A stretch of 64,000 nucleotides of DNA from Flagellimonas marinaquae (GTDB taxonomy: Bacteria; Bacteroidota; Bacteroidia; Flavobacteriales; Flavobacteriaceae). The notes beneath the pieces are model-generated. The model searched no databases, had not been told where the DNA came from, and saw nothing but the letters and a program-made list of their open reading frames with translations. Both the position numbers and the translations under genes were made by a program. The stretch covers positions 2,767,501 to 2,831,500 of the forward strand of contig NZ_CP092415.1 of NCBI RefSeq assembly GCF_023716465.1, given 5' to 3'. Below, piece after piece: positions 9,667 through 18,627 of the stretch; positions within the stretch are counted from its first letter, which is position 1; the number at the start of each line of letters is the position of its first letter.

Positions 9667-9687
9667 TACAAACTTATAAAATTTGTA
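9667..9687 (-). promoter_or_regulatory. Inverted repeat and -7 element at the GntR gene start (candidate autoregulatory operator)
   Basis: TACAAA (9667-9672) and TTTGTA (9682-9687) form a perfect 6-bp dyad separated by nine bases. On the minus strand the same site reads TAAGTTTG (9676-9669), an exact match to the Bacteroidota -7 consensus TAnnTTTG, only four bases before the GntR ATG. A convincing -33 TTTG was not seen. Overlap of a dyad with the promoter of a GntR gene is a common self-repression layout; the assignment here is inference. Confidence 0.4.
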
Positions 9688-9914
9688 CGTAACAATAGAA
9701 AATCATAATAAGGTAAACTTTGGCCAATGTTTAGATTTTGATAATCTGCAAGGGAAACGAGTGCAATTGATTGTACGCCAAACTGTTGTGTGTAATGGTC
9801 AAAGCTAGCTAACAATTAGTTCAATTTTTGCTAACATTTTCTTGAAATTGTTCACTACGGGATTCCTCAATTTCACGACTCTTAATTACAAAGCCCATTT
9901 AGAAGGGCGAATAT

Positions 9915-10868
9915 ATGAGACGGGAAAAAATAGAAGAAGCTTGTGCCAGGTATTTGGCGGGGGAAGGAAATCGGGAGGAACGATTCCTTTTCGAATTGGA
10001 ACTCAGCCTAAACGATGAGGTCAAGAAAATATATACCACTTATAAAGAGATTTGGGACAACTACCCTGTGGACTACAAAGACCATGAATCTGCAGAGCTT
10101 CAGTTGAACAAAGCAAAAAAGCGATTTAGTATTGCCAATATTGGAGCAAAGAGAATTTCTTTGGCTATTGCTGCCAGTATCGTGGTCGGACTGTTTATTA
10201 TTGGTGGAAGTTTGTTTAAAAACCCCGTTAAAACATTTAAAACTGGTGCAGGCGAACGATTAACACTTCAATTGCCAGATAGTTCAACGGTAATCCTTAA
10301 TGAGGACAGCCAAATAAGTTACTCGAAAAATTTTTCGGAGAACAGGTTGGTGAACCTTTACGGGGAGGCATATTTCGATATAGTGCACAAAAAAGAATCC
10401 CCCTTTAAGGTTTTGACCAGTAATATCCAAGTAAAGGTATTGGGGACCCGATTCAATGTAAATACCAAAGAACACCTTAAAACGGTATCCCTCGAGACCG
10501 GTAGGGTAGAAGTTCTGATCCCTGAAAATGGTATGAACCTTACCCTTATGCCAAGTGAACAGATAATATATAGCCCCTCTACAAAAAATATTGATAAGAC
10601 CCGGTTTAATGTCGATGAGATATTGGCTTGGAAACAGGAAACCTTGGAGCTGAAAGGAGAGAGTATAGCACGTTTGCTTCCAAAAATAAACAACTACTAT
10701 GGCGTAAAGTTTACTTGCCCGGATACCGTAATTGCAAAAAAAGCATTGGCAGGAACTTTTAAGGGCAAACGGATAAATGAATTTATAGAATCCATTGAGT
10801 TTATTACCGGATTTGAGATTGATAAGGTAGGGAATAGAGAATATTTGATGAAGAGAAATGAAAACTAG
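9915..10868 (+). CDS. FecR family anti-sigma factor
   Basis: A 317-residue inner-membrane regulator. Residues 1-80 are the cytoplasmic sigma-binding part, 81-99 a single transmembrane helix (LAIAASIVVGLFIIGG), then a periplasmic FecR domain (GAGERLTLQLPDSSTVILN; GEAYFDI; VLGTRFNV), and from about residue 240 a C-terminal DUF4974/STN-like domain (GTFKGKRINEFIESIEFITG). Family members hold an ECF sigma factor until an outer-membrane SusC with an N-terminal STN domain signals ligand binding. The partner sigma gene lies directly downstream and overlaps this stop by 11 bases. That is the reverse of the usual sigma-then-FecR order. The same-operon SusC carries the matching STN domain. Confidence 0.9.
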   Translation: MRREKIEEACARYLAGEGNREERFLFELELSLNDEVKKIYTTYKEIWDNYPVDYKDHESAELQLNKAKKRFSIANIGAKRISLAIAASIVVGLFIIGGSLFKNPVKTFKTGAGERLTLQLPDSSTVILNEDSQISYSKNFSENRLVNLYGEAYFDIVHKKESPFKVLTSNIQVKVLGTRFNVNTKEHLKTVSLETGRVEVLIPENGMNLTLMPSEQIIYSPSTKNIDKTRFNVDEILAWKQETLELKGESIARLLPKINNYYGVKFTCPDTVIAKKALAGTFKGKRINEFIESIEFITGFEIDKVGNREYLMKRNEN

Positions 10869-11448
10869 TCCCGAAAAATCCAATTCCGTAGCAAACTCCA
10901 AGAATAGACAATTGTTTCAACAATTGGCAAATGGTAAATACAACGCTTTGATGGTCTTACATCAAAAATTTTACGGACCGCTATGCAGATTTGGTAGCAT
11001 GTTCGAGGAGAACAATCTCATAGTGGAAGAAAAAGTGGCCGATGTATTTATCGATCTGTGGAGTAAACGTCATCAATTGGAAAACATTGAACAGCCAAAG
11101 GCCTACATGTACATAATGGCTCGGAACAAGTTGTTGCGAACAGCAAAGTCCGAACGTTCATTGGACCGATTCCATGACTATTCTCGAGAATCAACCTTAC
11201 AACAACCTAGTTATGAAGATGAATTAATTGATCAAGAACAAAATCGAATAAATCAAAAAAAGATTGCAATGGTTCTTGCTAAAGTCCCCCAGCGCTCTAG
11301 GCGTGTATTCGAAATGAGTAGAATAGAAGGTTTCAAATACAAGGAGATAGCAGAATTATTGGGAATATCTTATCGCACAGTAGAGCAGCACGTGGCCAAT
11401 GCCATGAAAACCATCAAAGAAAATATAACAAACCAAAGTAACGCTTAG
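10858..11448 (+). CDS. ECF sigma-70 family RNA polymerase sigma factor
   Basis: A 196-residue ECF sigma factor. Region 2 is seen in the first half (LMVLHQKFYGPLCRFG to AYMYIMARNKLL) and region 4 in the second (ALAKVPQRSRRVFEMSRIEGF-type stretch, then the helix-turn-helix YKEIAELLGISYRTVEQHVANAM). It is of the kind that controls Bacteroidota SusC/SusD loci. The start overlaps the FecR gene by 11 bases, and the SusC gene begins 14 bases after its stop, so sigma, anti-sigma and transporter are probably cotranscribed. Confidence 0.9.
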   Translation: MKTSPEKSNSVANSKNRQLFQQLANGKYNALMVLHQKFYGPLCRFGSMFEENNLIVEEKVADVFIDLWSKRHQLENIEQPKAYMYIMARNKLLRTAKSERSLDRFHDYSRESTLQQPSYEDELIDQEQNRINQKKIAMVLAKVPQRSRRVFEMSRIEGFKYKEIAELLGISYRTVEQHVANAMKTIKENITNQSNA

Positions 11449-11462
11449 TACAACATCTAAAA

Positions 11463-14400
11463 ATGAAAAAATTAGTACTGTTGGTCCTTTTGCTATCCAC
11501 GCAACTTAATTGGGCCTCAAATTTTGAACGCACAGAAAGGGTTTGGTTCAATAAAACCATCAACCTTAATATTTCCCATCAAAATGTGGAAGATGTTTTC
11601 CATATTATCGAAGACGAACTTGCCGTTAATTTTATTTATGCAAAGAACAAGAACTTGACCGATATTAAGGTAAGCATCGCATTGAGCAATGCTTCCTTGG
11701 ACCAGGTATTGACCTCATTGGAAAACAAGACAGGATTAAAATTCAAGAAAACCCACAACGGTATTTTGGTAAAACTACCCACAGCGGTACAGCAACAAAC
11801 AACTATTAGCGGTAACGTGGTGGATGATACGGGAGCCCCATTGCCCGGGGTTTCATTGGTTGTAAAAGGGACCAAGAGTGGAACAATGACGGATTGGGAC
11901 GGTAATTTTACCATTACCATCGAAAGGTTCCCTGCTTCAATTCTGTTTTCTCACGTAGGTTTTGAAAGCCAGACCGTTTCCGTGACCAATGCAAGCGCAT
12001 TGAACATTGTATTGCAACCAAGTTTTTCGGAGTTGGATGAGGTGGTTGTAACAGGCCAGGGAGCCGGGATCAATAAGAAAAGAATCTCCAGTAAAGTAGA
12101 GGTTTTGAAGGCAGAAGAACTGGAAGACATTCCATCTCAGCGTATAGATCAATTGCTTTCAGCCAAGTTGCCCAACGCACAGATCAATTTAACAGGTGGT
12201 CAAGCCGGCGCATCCTCTTTGATGCGCGTAAGGGGTGTAAATTCCGCATTCTTGAGCTCGACACCCATATTTTATATTGATGGTGTTCGAATGGATAACC
12301 TAAACACTAGAAGTGCTTTGGGTGGAGGTAGCGCACAAGGTGCGGCCATTAGTTCCATTGCGGATATCCCGATGGACAACATTGAACGTATCGAATACAT
12401 CAATGGTGGTGCCGCCACAACTTTATACGGTTCCGATGCCGCCAACGGGGTAATCCAGATATTCACCAAAAAAGGTACGGCCCAAGGAACCAAAGTAACC
12501 TTGGAGGTGCAAACAGGTATTGAAACCCCGACCACCGATTATCTCTATTTTGATAGAAGCAAAGATCTGTTGTTCCAAACAGGCCTGTTCCAAAAGTACC
12601 ATGTGGGACTAAATGGAGGCAATAATGGTTTTGGATATAGTTTTTCTGGAAATTATTTGGACAATGAAGGTTCTCAATATGCCAACAACAACTCCAATAG
12701 AAAAATTGATTTCAGTACAGGATTTAAAGCACAACTGGGCGAAAAAGTGGTGTACAACAGCTCCTTCATATTTGTGAACAACCAATACAACCGTAACCGG
12801 AACGGAAATCAAGGTGGTTATACCGGTCTTTGGTTTGCGGAGAGTGGTTCATCTATTTTAAAAGGATTCAATAATAGGTTGGATGAGATGACCGCTGCAG
12901 AGTTTGAAGAAATTAAAGCTTTTGCCCACAGAGCGGAAGAATTACAGGACAATGAAATAAATGTAAATCGTTTTACCACTTCTCAATCTTTCAAATATAT
13001 GCCATGGGATAATTTGGAGTTCAAATTCACCGGTGGTATCGATTATAGAATCCAATCGGATAAGAACGTTCAGACCAACGAATACTTAACACATACAACT
13101 CAAGCTCCAGTGAACGATGAAGGAAGCATTACCAATGTGGATAGAAAGTACTTTGGTATTACCTTGGAATTTACAGGACAGCACAAATGGGATTTAGGAG
13201 ATTTTAATTTGATAACCACATTTGGCGGCCAATTATTCAGAAACAAGGACCACCAAATCCGTTTTGTGGGAACCAACATTAGGGACGGTGCACGGACCAT
13301 AAGTGATGCCGCCATAAAAACCAGTGATGAATATTTGACAGAAGTATTGAACTACGGTGTATATCTGCAAGAAAATATTGGTTATAAAGATAAACTGTTC
13401 TTTGATCTAGGTGTGAGGGGAGATAGGAACCCGTCTTTTGGAGACAATATAGGTACACAGTTTTATCCTAAAATAGGATTCTCTTATTTACCAAGTTCAG
13501 AAGAATTTTTAGCAAATATCGATTGGTTAAATTCACTCAGGGTTAGAGGTAGCTATGGTGTTGCAGGTAATTTGCCCCCGGCATTTGTAAACGAGAGAAC
13601 AGTTGCTTTCAATGGTTTTCAGGGAGAACAAGCTGCGTTCTTTGCAAATCCCGGCAACGACGATCTAAAACCAGAAAAAACTACGACCTACGAAGCTGGT
13701 CTGGATTTGGCTATGTTCGCCAACCGAGTCAACCTTTCCGTATCCAGATATAGTGCTAAAACAGAAGATGCCCTATTCTATGTACCTCCGACACCATCGA
13801 CCGGATTCGACCAAAGCCAGTTGTACAATGTAGGTGAGATTGAAAACAAAGGATGGGAAATTAGTGCCGTGGTAGAACCAATCAGAACGGATAAGAGCTC
13901 TTTGAGACTAAATGTTTCCGTTAATACCTTGGATAACGAAGTGGTAAATTCGGGCGGTATCGCACCATTCAACATTAACGGATTCAGTGCGAGAACCATA
14001 CAAACAGTGGTTGAAGAAGGATTTCCCGTAGGATACATAAGAGGAAATCGCGGAACTTTTGATGAAAATGGAGTTTTGGAAAGCACAGAGGCTCAGTCGT
14101 ATTTAGGTACTACATTACCGGATTTTTATGGAAACCTTGGGCTGACTTTTAATTATGGCAGTTTCTCATTCTACGCTAATGGAAGTTATCAAAAAGGAGG
14201 TTTTGCCAACAGTTTTGATCAACAGTTCAGGTTTTTATATGGAGCATCGGAAGATAAAATACCAGCTGCTGAAATTGAAGCCAACGGCCGCTCCAACTGG
14301 TTGAATTTTACAGACAGATTTACTGAGAAGACCGACTTTTTAAAAGTGAGGGATATAGGGATGAGCTATACCCTAAGACCAAAATCCAGCACGGTTTTCG

Positions 14401-14585
14401 ATAATGTGGTCTTTGGCGTTAATGTAGTGAATCCATTGAATTTCACTTCATCATCCTTTGATCCGGAAGCTACCATAAGTGGTGCGGCAACAGGTCAAGG
14501 AGGTGCATCCACAGGAGGTATTTCTTATGCCACCTATTCAGCGCCAAGACAATTTTTAACCTCATTACGAATCAATTTTAAATAA
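11463..14585 (+). CDS. SusC/RagA-type TonB-linked outer membrane transporter with STN domain
   Basis: A 1040-residue TonB-dependent outer-membrane channel. In order: a signal peptide (1-18); an STN domain (about 30-105), the signalling domain that contacts FecR; a carboxypeptidase-like regulatory domain (ISGNVVDDTGAPLPGVSLVV); a plug starting at DEVVVTGQG and containing MRVRGVNSAF and the SusC-typical FYIDGVRMDN; and a long beta-barrel with many aromatic-rich strands ending at FLTSLRINFK. It imports a ligand together with the SusD partner 18 bases downstream. Its length and divergent SusD, and the phosphodiesterase that follows, point to a substrate other than a standard polysaccharide; this is inference. 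Confidence 0.93.
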   Translation: MKKLVLLVLLLSTQLNWASNFERTERVWFNKTINLNISHQNVEDVFHIIEDELAVNFIYAKNKNLTDIKVSIALSNASLDQVLTSLENKTGLKFKKTHNGILVKLPTAVQQQTTISGNVVDDTGAPLPGVSLVVKGTKSGTMTDWDGNFTITIERFPASILFSHVGFESQTVSVTNASALNIVLQPSFSELDEVVVTGQGAGINKKRISSKVEVLKAEELEDIPSQRIDQLLSAKLPNAQINLTGGQAGASSLMRVRGVNSAFLSSTPIFYIDGVRMDNLNTRSALGGGSAQGAAISSIADIPMDNIERIEYINGGAATTLYGSDAANGVIQIFTKKGTAQGTKVTLEVQTGIETPTTDYLYFDRSKDLLFQTGLFQKYHVGLNGGNNGFGYSFSGNYLDNEGSQYANNNSNRKIDFSTGFKAQLGEKVVYNSSFIFVNNQYNRNRNGNQGGYTGLWFAESGSSILKGFNNRLDEMTAAEFEEIKAFAHRAEELQDNEINVNRFTTSQSFKYMPWDNLEFKFTGGIDYRIQSDKNVQTNEYLTHTTQAPVNDEGSITNVDRKYFGITLEFTGQHKWDLGDFNLITTFGGQLFRNKDHQIRFVGTNIRDGARTISDAAIKTSDEYLTEVLNYGVYLQENIGYKDKLFFDLGVRGDRNPSFGDNIGTQFYPKIGFSYLPSSEEFLANIDWLNSLRVRGSYGVAGNLPPAFVNERTVAFNGFQGEQAAFFANPGNDDLKPEKTTTYEAGLDLAMFANRVNLSVSRYSAKTEDALFYVPPTPSTGFDQSQLYNVGEIENKGWEISAVVEPIRTDKSSLRLNVSVNTLDNEVVNSGGIAPFNINGFSARTIQTVVEEGFPVGYIRGNRGTFDENGVLESTEAQSYLGTTLPDFYGNLGLTFNYGSFSFYANGSYQKGGFANSFDQQFRFLYGASEDKIPAAEIEANGRSNWLNFTDRFTEKTDFLKVRDIGMSYTLRPKSSTVFDNVVFGVNVVNPLNFTSSSFDPEATISGAATGQGGASTGGISYATYSAPRQFLTSLRINFK

Positions 14586-14603
14586 TCCCTGAATTACGAA
14601 AAA

Positions 14604-16010
14604 ATGAAATCAAAAATAATAACAGCAGTTTTGTCCGTAATGCTTTTGGGAGCATGCGTGGACAACCCAAATGTAACCGAGGATATTTATTTGAATACGC
14701 CAGATCCGACAAAAAGTTGGGTAAAAGGTCTGGAAAGGCAATTGGCCATCACCATGAATTCAGTATTGATCAATACCGAAATGGTGTCCGATAATTATTT
14801 TAATAATTACACCCTTTACAGCAAGGTATTTGATATACCTCAAATCGATTATACCGATATTGATGTAAACGACCTGCAACAAGAAATCGGAAGATTACGC
14901 GAAATGGCAACCTACGGACTGGAGACGGTAGCCGTAGCAGACGAAAATGTTAACCAAGAAAACATTGCTTACATGCACTTTTGCAAAGGTTTCGCCTTTC
15001 TATTGGGAGGGGAGAACTTTGTAGGTCTGCCAATGGAGTCCCTGGGGGCAGTATCGGACTGGAAAACTTTGCTGAACGGAGCCATCGAGGAGTTTGAAGA
15101 TGCAATCGATATGGCCACAGATGCAAACCATATCAACGCATTTAAAATGTTCCAAGCCAGAGCATATTATCGTTTAGGGGATTTGACCAATGCAAAAAAC
15201 ATAGCCGAATCATTGACTGCAGATGAATCATTTTTGTTCACAATCGGTTTTGATGGTGAAAACGGAGTGGTGAACGAAATGCAAAATGCTACATTTACCA
15301 GTATGCAAAATAGATTTGCTCCGTTGCCAAGGTTGGATTACCTAGACCCTAAATATTACGATCAGGGCACCGCTGTATCCGACCAAAAACCAATTAGCTT
15401 GGCAAAGGCAGAAGAGGCATTTCTAATTTTGATGGAAGCCTATTTGGCAGAAAATAATGTAGCCAGCGCAAAAGCTACTGCGTTGGATCTATTGGATGTG
15501 GTTGCAGCAAGACCCGTGGCACAAATAGATGACTCCCGGGAATTGCGGAATGGAACAAACAGAACGGACTATCCGTTAACCGCTGTTGCCGTTCGTGCAG
15601 ATGCCGATTCAGAATTCGAAAATGATCTGGTATTGGACCGTCAGGCCGGGTTTATTCCAGTATATACCGTATCTGGAACTAAGGTTACCATAGAGGATAT
15701 TGAAGCAGCTAGTTCTGTGGACGAAATGTTGTACCTCACTTATTTGCTAAGGCAAGAAATATTCATTAGCGAAGGAAGAAGAATGAACGATCTGGGTATT
15801 CGTTTTCCAGTTTCACAAACAGAACAATTGAACAATCCAAATGTGGACGAATCGTTCACACAGGCGGTGATTCCTAGTTTTATTCCCTTAAATTCAGGTT
15901 TGGACGATTTTACGGTTGATGAAACTACAGGAAACGTGACCGTTGCTTTTGATATGAATAAAGTTATCGTTAACAATAAAGCCACAGCAGATGTTGTTCC
16001 GTTTCAATAA
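14604..16010 (+). CDS. SusD/RagB-like substrate-binding lipoprotein (divergent)
   Basis: A 468-residue surface lipoprotein with lipobox LGAC (Cys18). It lacks the usual SusD opening and much of the classic C-terminal motif set, but has the TPR-like helical core (NAKNIAESLTADESFLF; EEAFLILMEAYLAENNVASAKATAL) and a recognisable EIFISEGRRMNDLGIRFP stretch equivalent to the SusD region that reads RRWGM in canonical members. It would cap the SusC barrel and bind its ligand. The last 20 bases overlap the start of the phosphodiesterase gene, so the two products are probably made in fixed proportion. Confidence 0.8.
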   Translation: MKSKIITAVLSVMLLGACVDNPNVTEDIYLNTPDPTKSWVKGLERQLAITMNSVLINTEMVSDNYFNNYTLYSKVFDIPQIDYTDIDVNDLQQEIGRLREMATYGLETVAVADENVNQENIAYMHFCKGFAFLLGGENFVGLPMESLGAVSDWKTLLNGAIEEFEDAIDMATDANHINAFKMFQARAYYRLGDLTNAKNIAESLTADESFLFTIGFDGENGVVNEMQNATFTSMQNRFAPLPRLDYLDPKYYDQGTAVSDQKPISLAKAEEAFLILMEAYLAENNVASAKATALDLLDVVAARPVAQIDDSRELRNGTNRTDYPLTAVAVRADADSEFENDLVLDRQAGFIPVYTVSGTKVTIEDIEAASSVDEMLYLTYLLRQEIFISEGRRMNDLGIRFPVSQTEQLNNPNVDESFTQAVIPSFIPLNSGLDDFTVDETTGNVTVAFDMNKVIVNNKATADVVPFQ

Positions 16011-17325
16011 TATAATTAAGGTATTGGGGTTGCTACTTGTAGTGACCCTAAATGCCCAAACAAAGCCAGAACATGTAGTGATTATAAGTATAGATGGATT
16101 TCGATCAGAGTTTTATCTGGACAATACCATGCCCACACCAAACCTTCAGGAAATGGTGGATAAAGGAGTTGCGGCAAAGGAGGTCACAGGTATATTTCCG
16201 ACCGTAACCTATCCGTCCCATACTACTTTGATTACCGGTAAGACCCCAGTAGAACATGGTATTTTTTATAATACCAAAATGAGCGAAAACGGAAGTTCCG
16301 GAGGCTGGGTGTATGATTTTAAGGAGGTCAAGGCCAAAACCTTGTGGCAATCCGTTAAAGAAAAAGGATTGACAACAGCTGCTGTTTCATGGCCAATTTC
16401 TGTGAATGCGGACTATATCGACTATAATATTCCCGAGTTTTGGTCCTTTACAAATCCTATGGACAGAAGAATCGCCACGGCTCAAAAAGCCAATCCTAAA
16501 GGATTGTTCGAGGAGGTGGTAAAGAATGCCACGGGAACATTGGAAATAAACGATTATAATCTCTCTTCCTTGTCCATGGATCAAAACCTGGCACGGATCG
16601 CAGGTTATATTTTGAGGGAGTATAAACCTAACCTTTTAACGATTCACCTACCCATTACAGATGGTGCACAGCACAAGGTAGGTCGTAAAGGACTGGGCGT
16701 AAGAAAAGCAATATCAGGTGCAGATAATGCCATTGGGATAATACGCGATGCATTGCAAAAAGCCGGCATTGAAGATAAGACCACCATTATCGTTACCGGT
16801 GATCATGGTTTTGTGGATGTACATTCGCAAATAGCGCCAAATGTACTTTTGGCCAGAATGGGGTTATACAATAAAAATAATCCAAAGGCTTGGTTTTATT
16901 CCGCAGGAGGGTCCACGTTTCTCCATGTAAAAGATTCGAATAACAAAAAAATGATAGAACAGATAATGGAGGCGTTTGATCAATTGCCCTTAGAGGAAAA
17001 GTCCACGTTTAAAATTATCGACAGGGATAAAATTGCCAAAAGGGGAGGAGACCCAAATGCGGTTTTAGCTCTTAGTGGAAGTAAAGGGTATTTTTTTACC
17101 AATGATGCCGATGGCCCCTTTATTAGTACCAAAAAAGGTGGGAAACATGGACATTACCCAGATTTTCACGACATAGCTACCGGGTTTGTTGGGTATGGTA
17201 AAGGCTTGGAAAAAGAAATGCTCATAGAAAATATGTTCTTGGAAGATGTGGCCAAAATTGCCGCAACATTGTTAGGGGCGGATATAGATCAACCAGAAGA
17301 ATACTATCATGTAGTTTTAGAGTAA
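15991..17325 (+). CDS. Secreted alkaline-phosphatase-superfamily phosphodiesterase (NPP type)
   Basis: A 444-residue exported hydrolase of the nucleotide pyrophosphatase/phosphodiesterase family. A signal peptide (1-22, ending LNAQ) is followed by the two-zinc active site: D35 in SIDGF, the nucleophile Thr in the FPTVTYPSH block (T73 by analogy), D224 and H228 in TDGAQH, D271 and H272 in TGDHG, and a His in GKHGH near 391. The ATG at 15991 lies inside susD, and an upstream start is not needed. NPP enzymes cleave phosphodiester or pyrophosphate bonds in nucleotides, phospholipid head groups or related compounds. Tight coupling to a SusC/SusD pair implies the imported ligand is a phosphodiester or its product. 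Confidence 0.88.
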   Translation: MLFRFNNIIKVLGLLLVVTLNAQTKPEHVVIISIDGFRSEFYLDNTMPTPNLQEMVDKGVAAKEVTGIFPTVTYPSHTTLITGKTPVEHGIFYNTKMSENGSSGGWVYDFKEVKAKTLWQSVKEKGLTTAAVSWPISVNADYIDYNIPEFWSFTNPMDRRIATAQKANPKGLFEEVVKNATGTLEINDYNLSSLSMDQNLARIAGYILREYKPNLLTIHLPITDGAQHKVGRKGLGVRKAISGADNAIGIIRDALQKAGIEDKTTIIVTGDHGFVDVHSQIAPNVLLARMGLYNKNNPKAWFYSAGGSTFLHVKDSNNKKMIEQIMEAFDQLPLEEKSTFKIIDRDKIAKRGGDPNAVLALSGSKGYFFTNDADGPFISTKKGGKHGHYPDFHDIATGFVGYGKGLEKEMLIENMFLEDVAKIAATLLGADIDQPEEYYHVVLE

Positions 17326-17360
17326 TACATGTTAGTCTTGTTTAGTTCGTTTAAGTTGTT

Positions 17361-17382
17361 TGCCCGGTAGAAATACCGGGCA
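17361..17382 (+). terminator. Strong hairpin after the Sus/phosphodiesterase operon
   Basis: TGCCCGGTA (17361-17369), loop GAAA, TACCGGGCA (17374-17382): a perfect 9-bp stem with a GNRA tetraloop, followed by the T-rich TTTGTATTATT. It lies 35 bases after the phosphodiesterase stop and reads as an intrinsic terminator. Confidence 0.85.
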
Positions 17383-17468
17383 TTTGTATTATTAACTATA
17401 CGATTACACCTCCCTATTTGCCATAAGACATAAAAATATTGTCCTACACAATACCTTCTATTAACCGA

Positions 17469-17476
17469 TATTTTTG
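17469..17476 (+). promoter_or_regulatory. Candidate Bacteroidota -7 element for the two-component operon
   Basis: TATTTTTG matches TAnnTTTG exactly and lies 57 bases before the histidine kinase ATG. No good -33 TTTG is seen at the expected spacing, so support is modest. Confidence 0.35.
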
Positions 17477-17533
17477 CATTCGTTGTACAACTCGTTCCAA
17501 ACCCTGTAACTTTACAGTAATAAATAGTGGTCC

Positions 17534-18619
17534 ATGACAAGTACCGAACAGAAATTAAAAGAACGTGTTAAGGAGTTGACCTGCCTTTACGAGGTAACTT
17601 CCATTATTGTAAATTCAGGATACGATGAGCTCACTACTTCGTTGGAAGCTATTGCCTATTGTTTAAAGCGAGGATGGCAATTTAAGGACGATGCCGAGAC
17701 CAAATTGTCCATAGGTGATTATCAAGTACAGACAAGCGGGTTCGACGAACATAGAGTTTGCCTTACTTGCAATGTCATTGTCTTCAACAAGGTCGAAGGA
17801 ACTATTTCCGTAGGTTATCCCTCACCCAAATACACCATGGAAGATTTTCTGGAAGAAGAGCAAACACTGCTCAAAAATGTGTCTTTGGCTGTAGGTAATT
17901 TTATTGAGCGCAAGCAAATCCATGATACGGAGCAGGAAACTAAAAGACAATTGGAGCGCAATGATCGACTTCATATTTTAGGCGAGATTACTGCCGGAAT
18001 AGCCCATGAGCTAAATACCCCGTTGGCCAATATTTTGGGATTTGCCGAATTGTTGATGGATGGGGCAACCGATCCACAGACCAAAAGAGACCTGCAAAAA
18101 ATAATGGACAATGCCATTTTTAGCCGTGAGATCGTTAAAAAATTAATGTTCTTTACCTGCGAAATGCCCGATCAAATGGAGCCCGTTGACCTGATCAAGG
18201 TAATCGAAGATGTGGTTCGGTTAATGGGACCATCGCTCAGGGCAAAAGAACTTAAAATCATCACAGCTTTTGAGCAAGATCATCTTTATATACGTGCCAA
18301 TACTGTTCAGCTTACTCAAGTGTTCTTCAATTTAATAATGAACGCGGCCTATTATTCACCGGTACAGGGGGAAATAAAAATAGAACTCATTGGAAAGACC
18401 AATACGACTGTTATAAATATTATGGATCAGGGAGAGGGAATTTCTCCGAATATCGAAAATAAAATATTTGAACCTTTTTATACTACCAAACCGGTGGGAG
18501 AGGGGACAGGTTTGGGGTTGAGCGTGGTCCACGGCATAATTAAAAGTTACAAGGGCACCATTGCCCACAAACCCAATACGCCAAAAGGCACTATTTTTAC
18601 CATTGAGTTTCCTAATTAA
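17534..18619 (+). CDS. Soluble sensor histidine kinase
   Basis: A 361-residue kinase with no transmembrane segment, so it senses a cytosolic cue. Residues 1-125 form a GAF-like input region after a short helix (KLKERVKELTCLYEVTSII), with a Cys pair in CLTC (76-79) that could sense redox state or bind metal. A coiled linker leads to the HisKA helix with the phospho-acceptor H158 in GIAHELNTPLANILGF. The ATPase domain shows the N box (QVFFNLIMNAAYY), G1 (DQGEGI) and G2 (GEGTGLGLSVV). Its response regulator starts 8 bases downstream. The stimulus is not known; nitrogen or redox status is a guess from the regulator class and the nearby glutamate dehydrogenase. Confidence 0.9.
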   Translation: MTSTEQKLKERVKELTCLYEVTSIIVNSGYDELTTSLEAIAYCLKRGWQFKDDAETKLSIGDYQVQTSGFDEHRVCLTCNVIVFNKVEGTISVGYPSPKYTMEDFLEEEQTLLKNVSLAVGNFIERKQIHDTEQETKRQLERNDRLHILGEITAGIAHELNTPLANILGFAELLMDGATDPQTKRDLQKIMDNAIFSREIVKKLMFFTCEMPDQMEPVDLIKVIEDVVRLMGPSLRAKELKIITAFEQDHLYIRANTVQLTQVFFNLIMNAAYYSPVQGEIKIELIGKTNTTVINIMDQGEGISPNIENKIFEPFYTTKPVGEGTGLGLSVVHGIIKSYKGTIAHKPNTPKGTIFTIEFPN

Positions 18620-18627
18620 GGGTATAT

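Noticed and set aside
10284..10901. A 205-codon minus-strand frame opposite FecR
   Set aside because: It is antisense to the FecR gene, rich in aromatic residues as expected of a shadow frame, and has no domain.
17307..17540. A 77-codon minus-strand frame in the gap before the histidine kinase
   Set aside because: It runs through the terminator hairpin and a promoter candidate and has an atypical composition.
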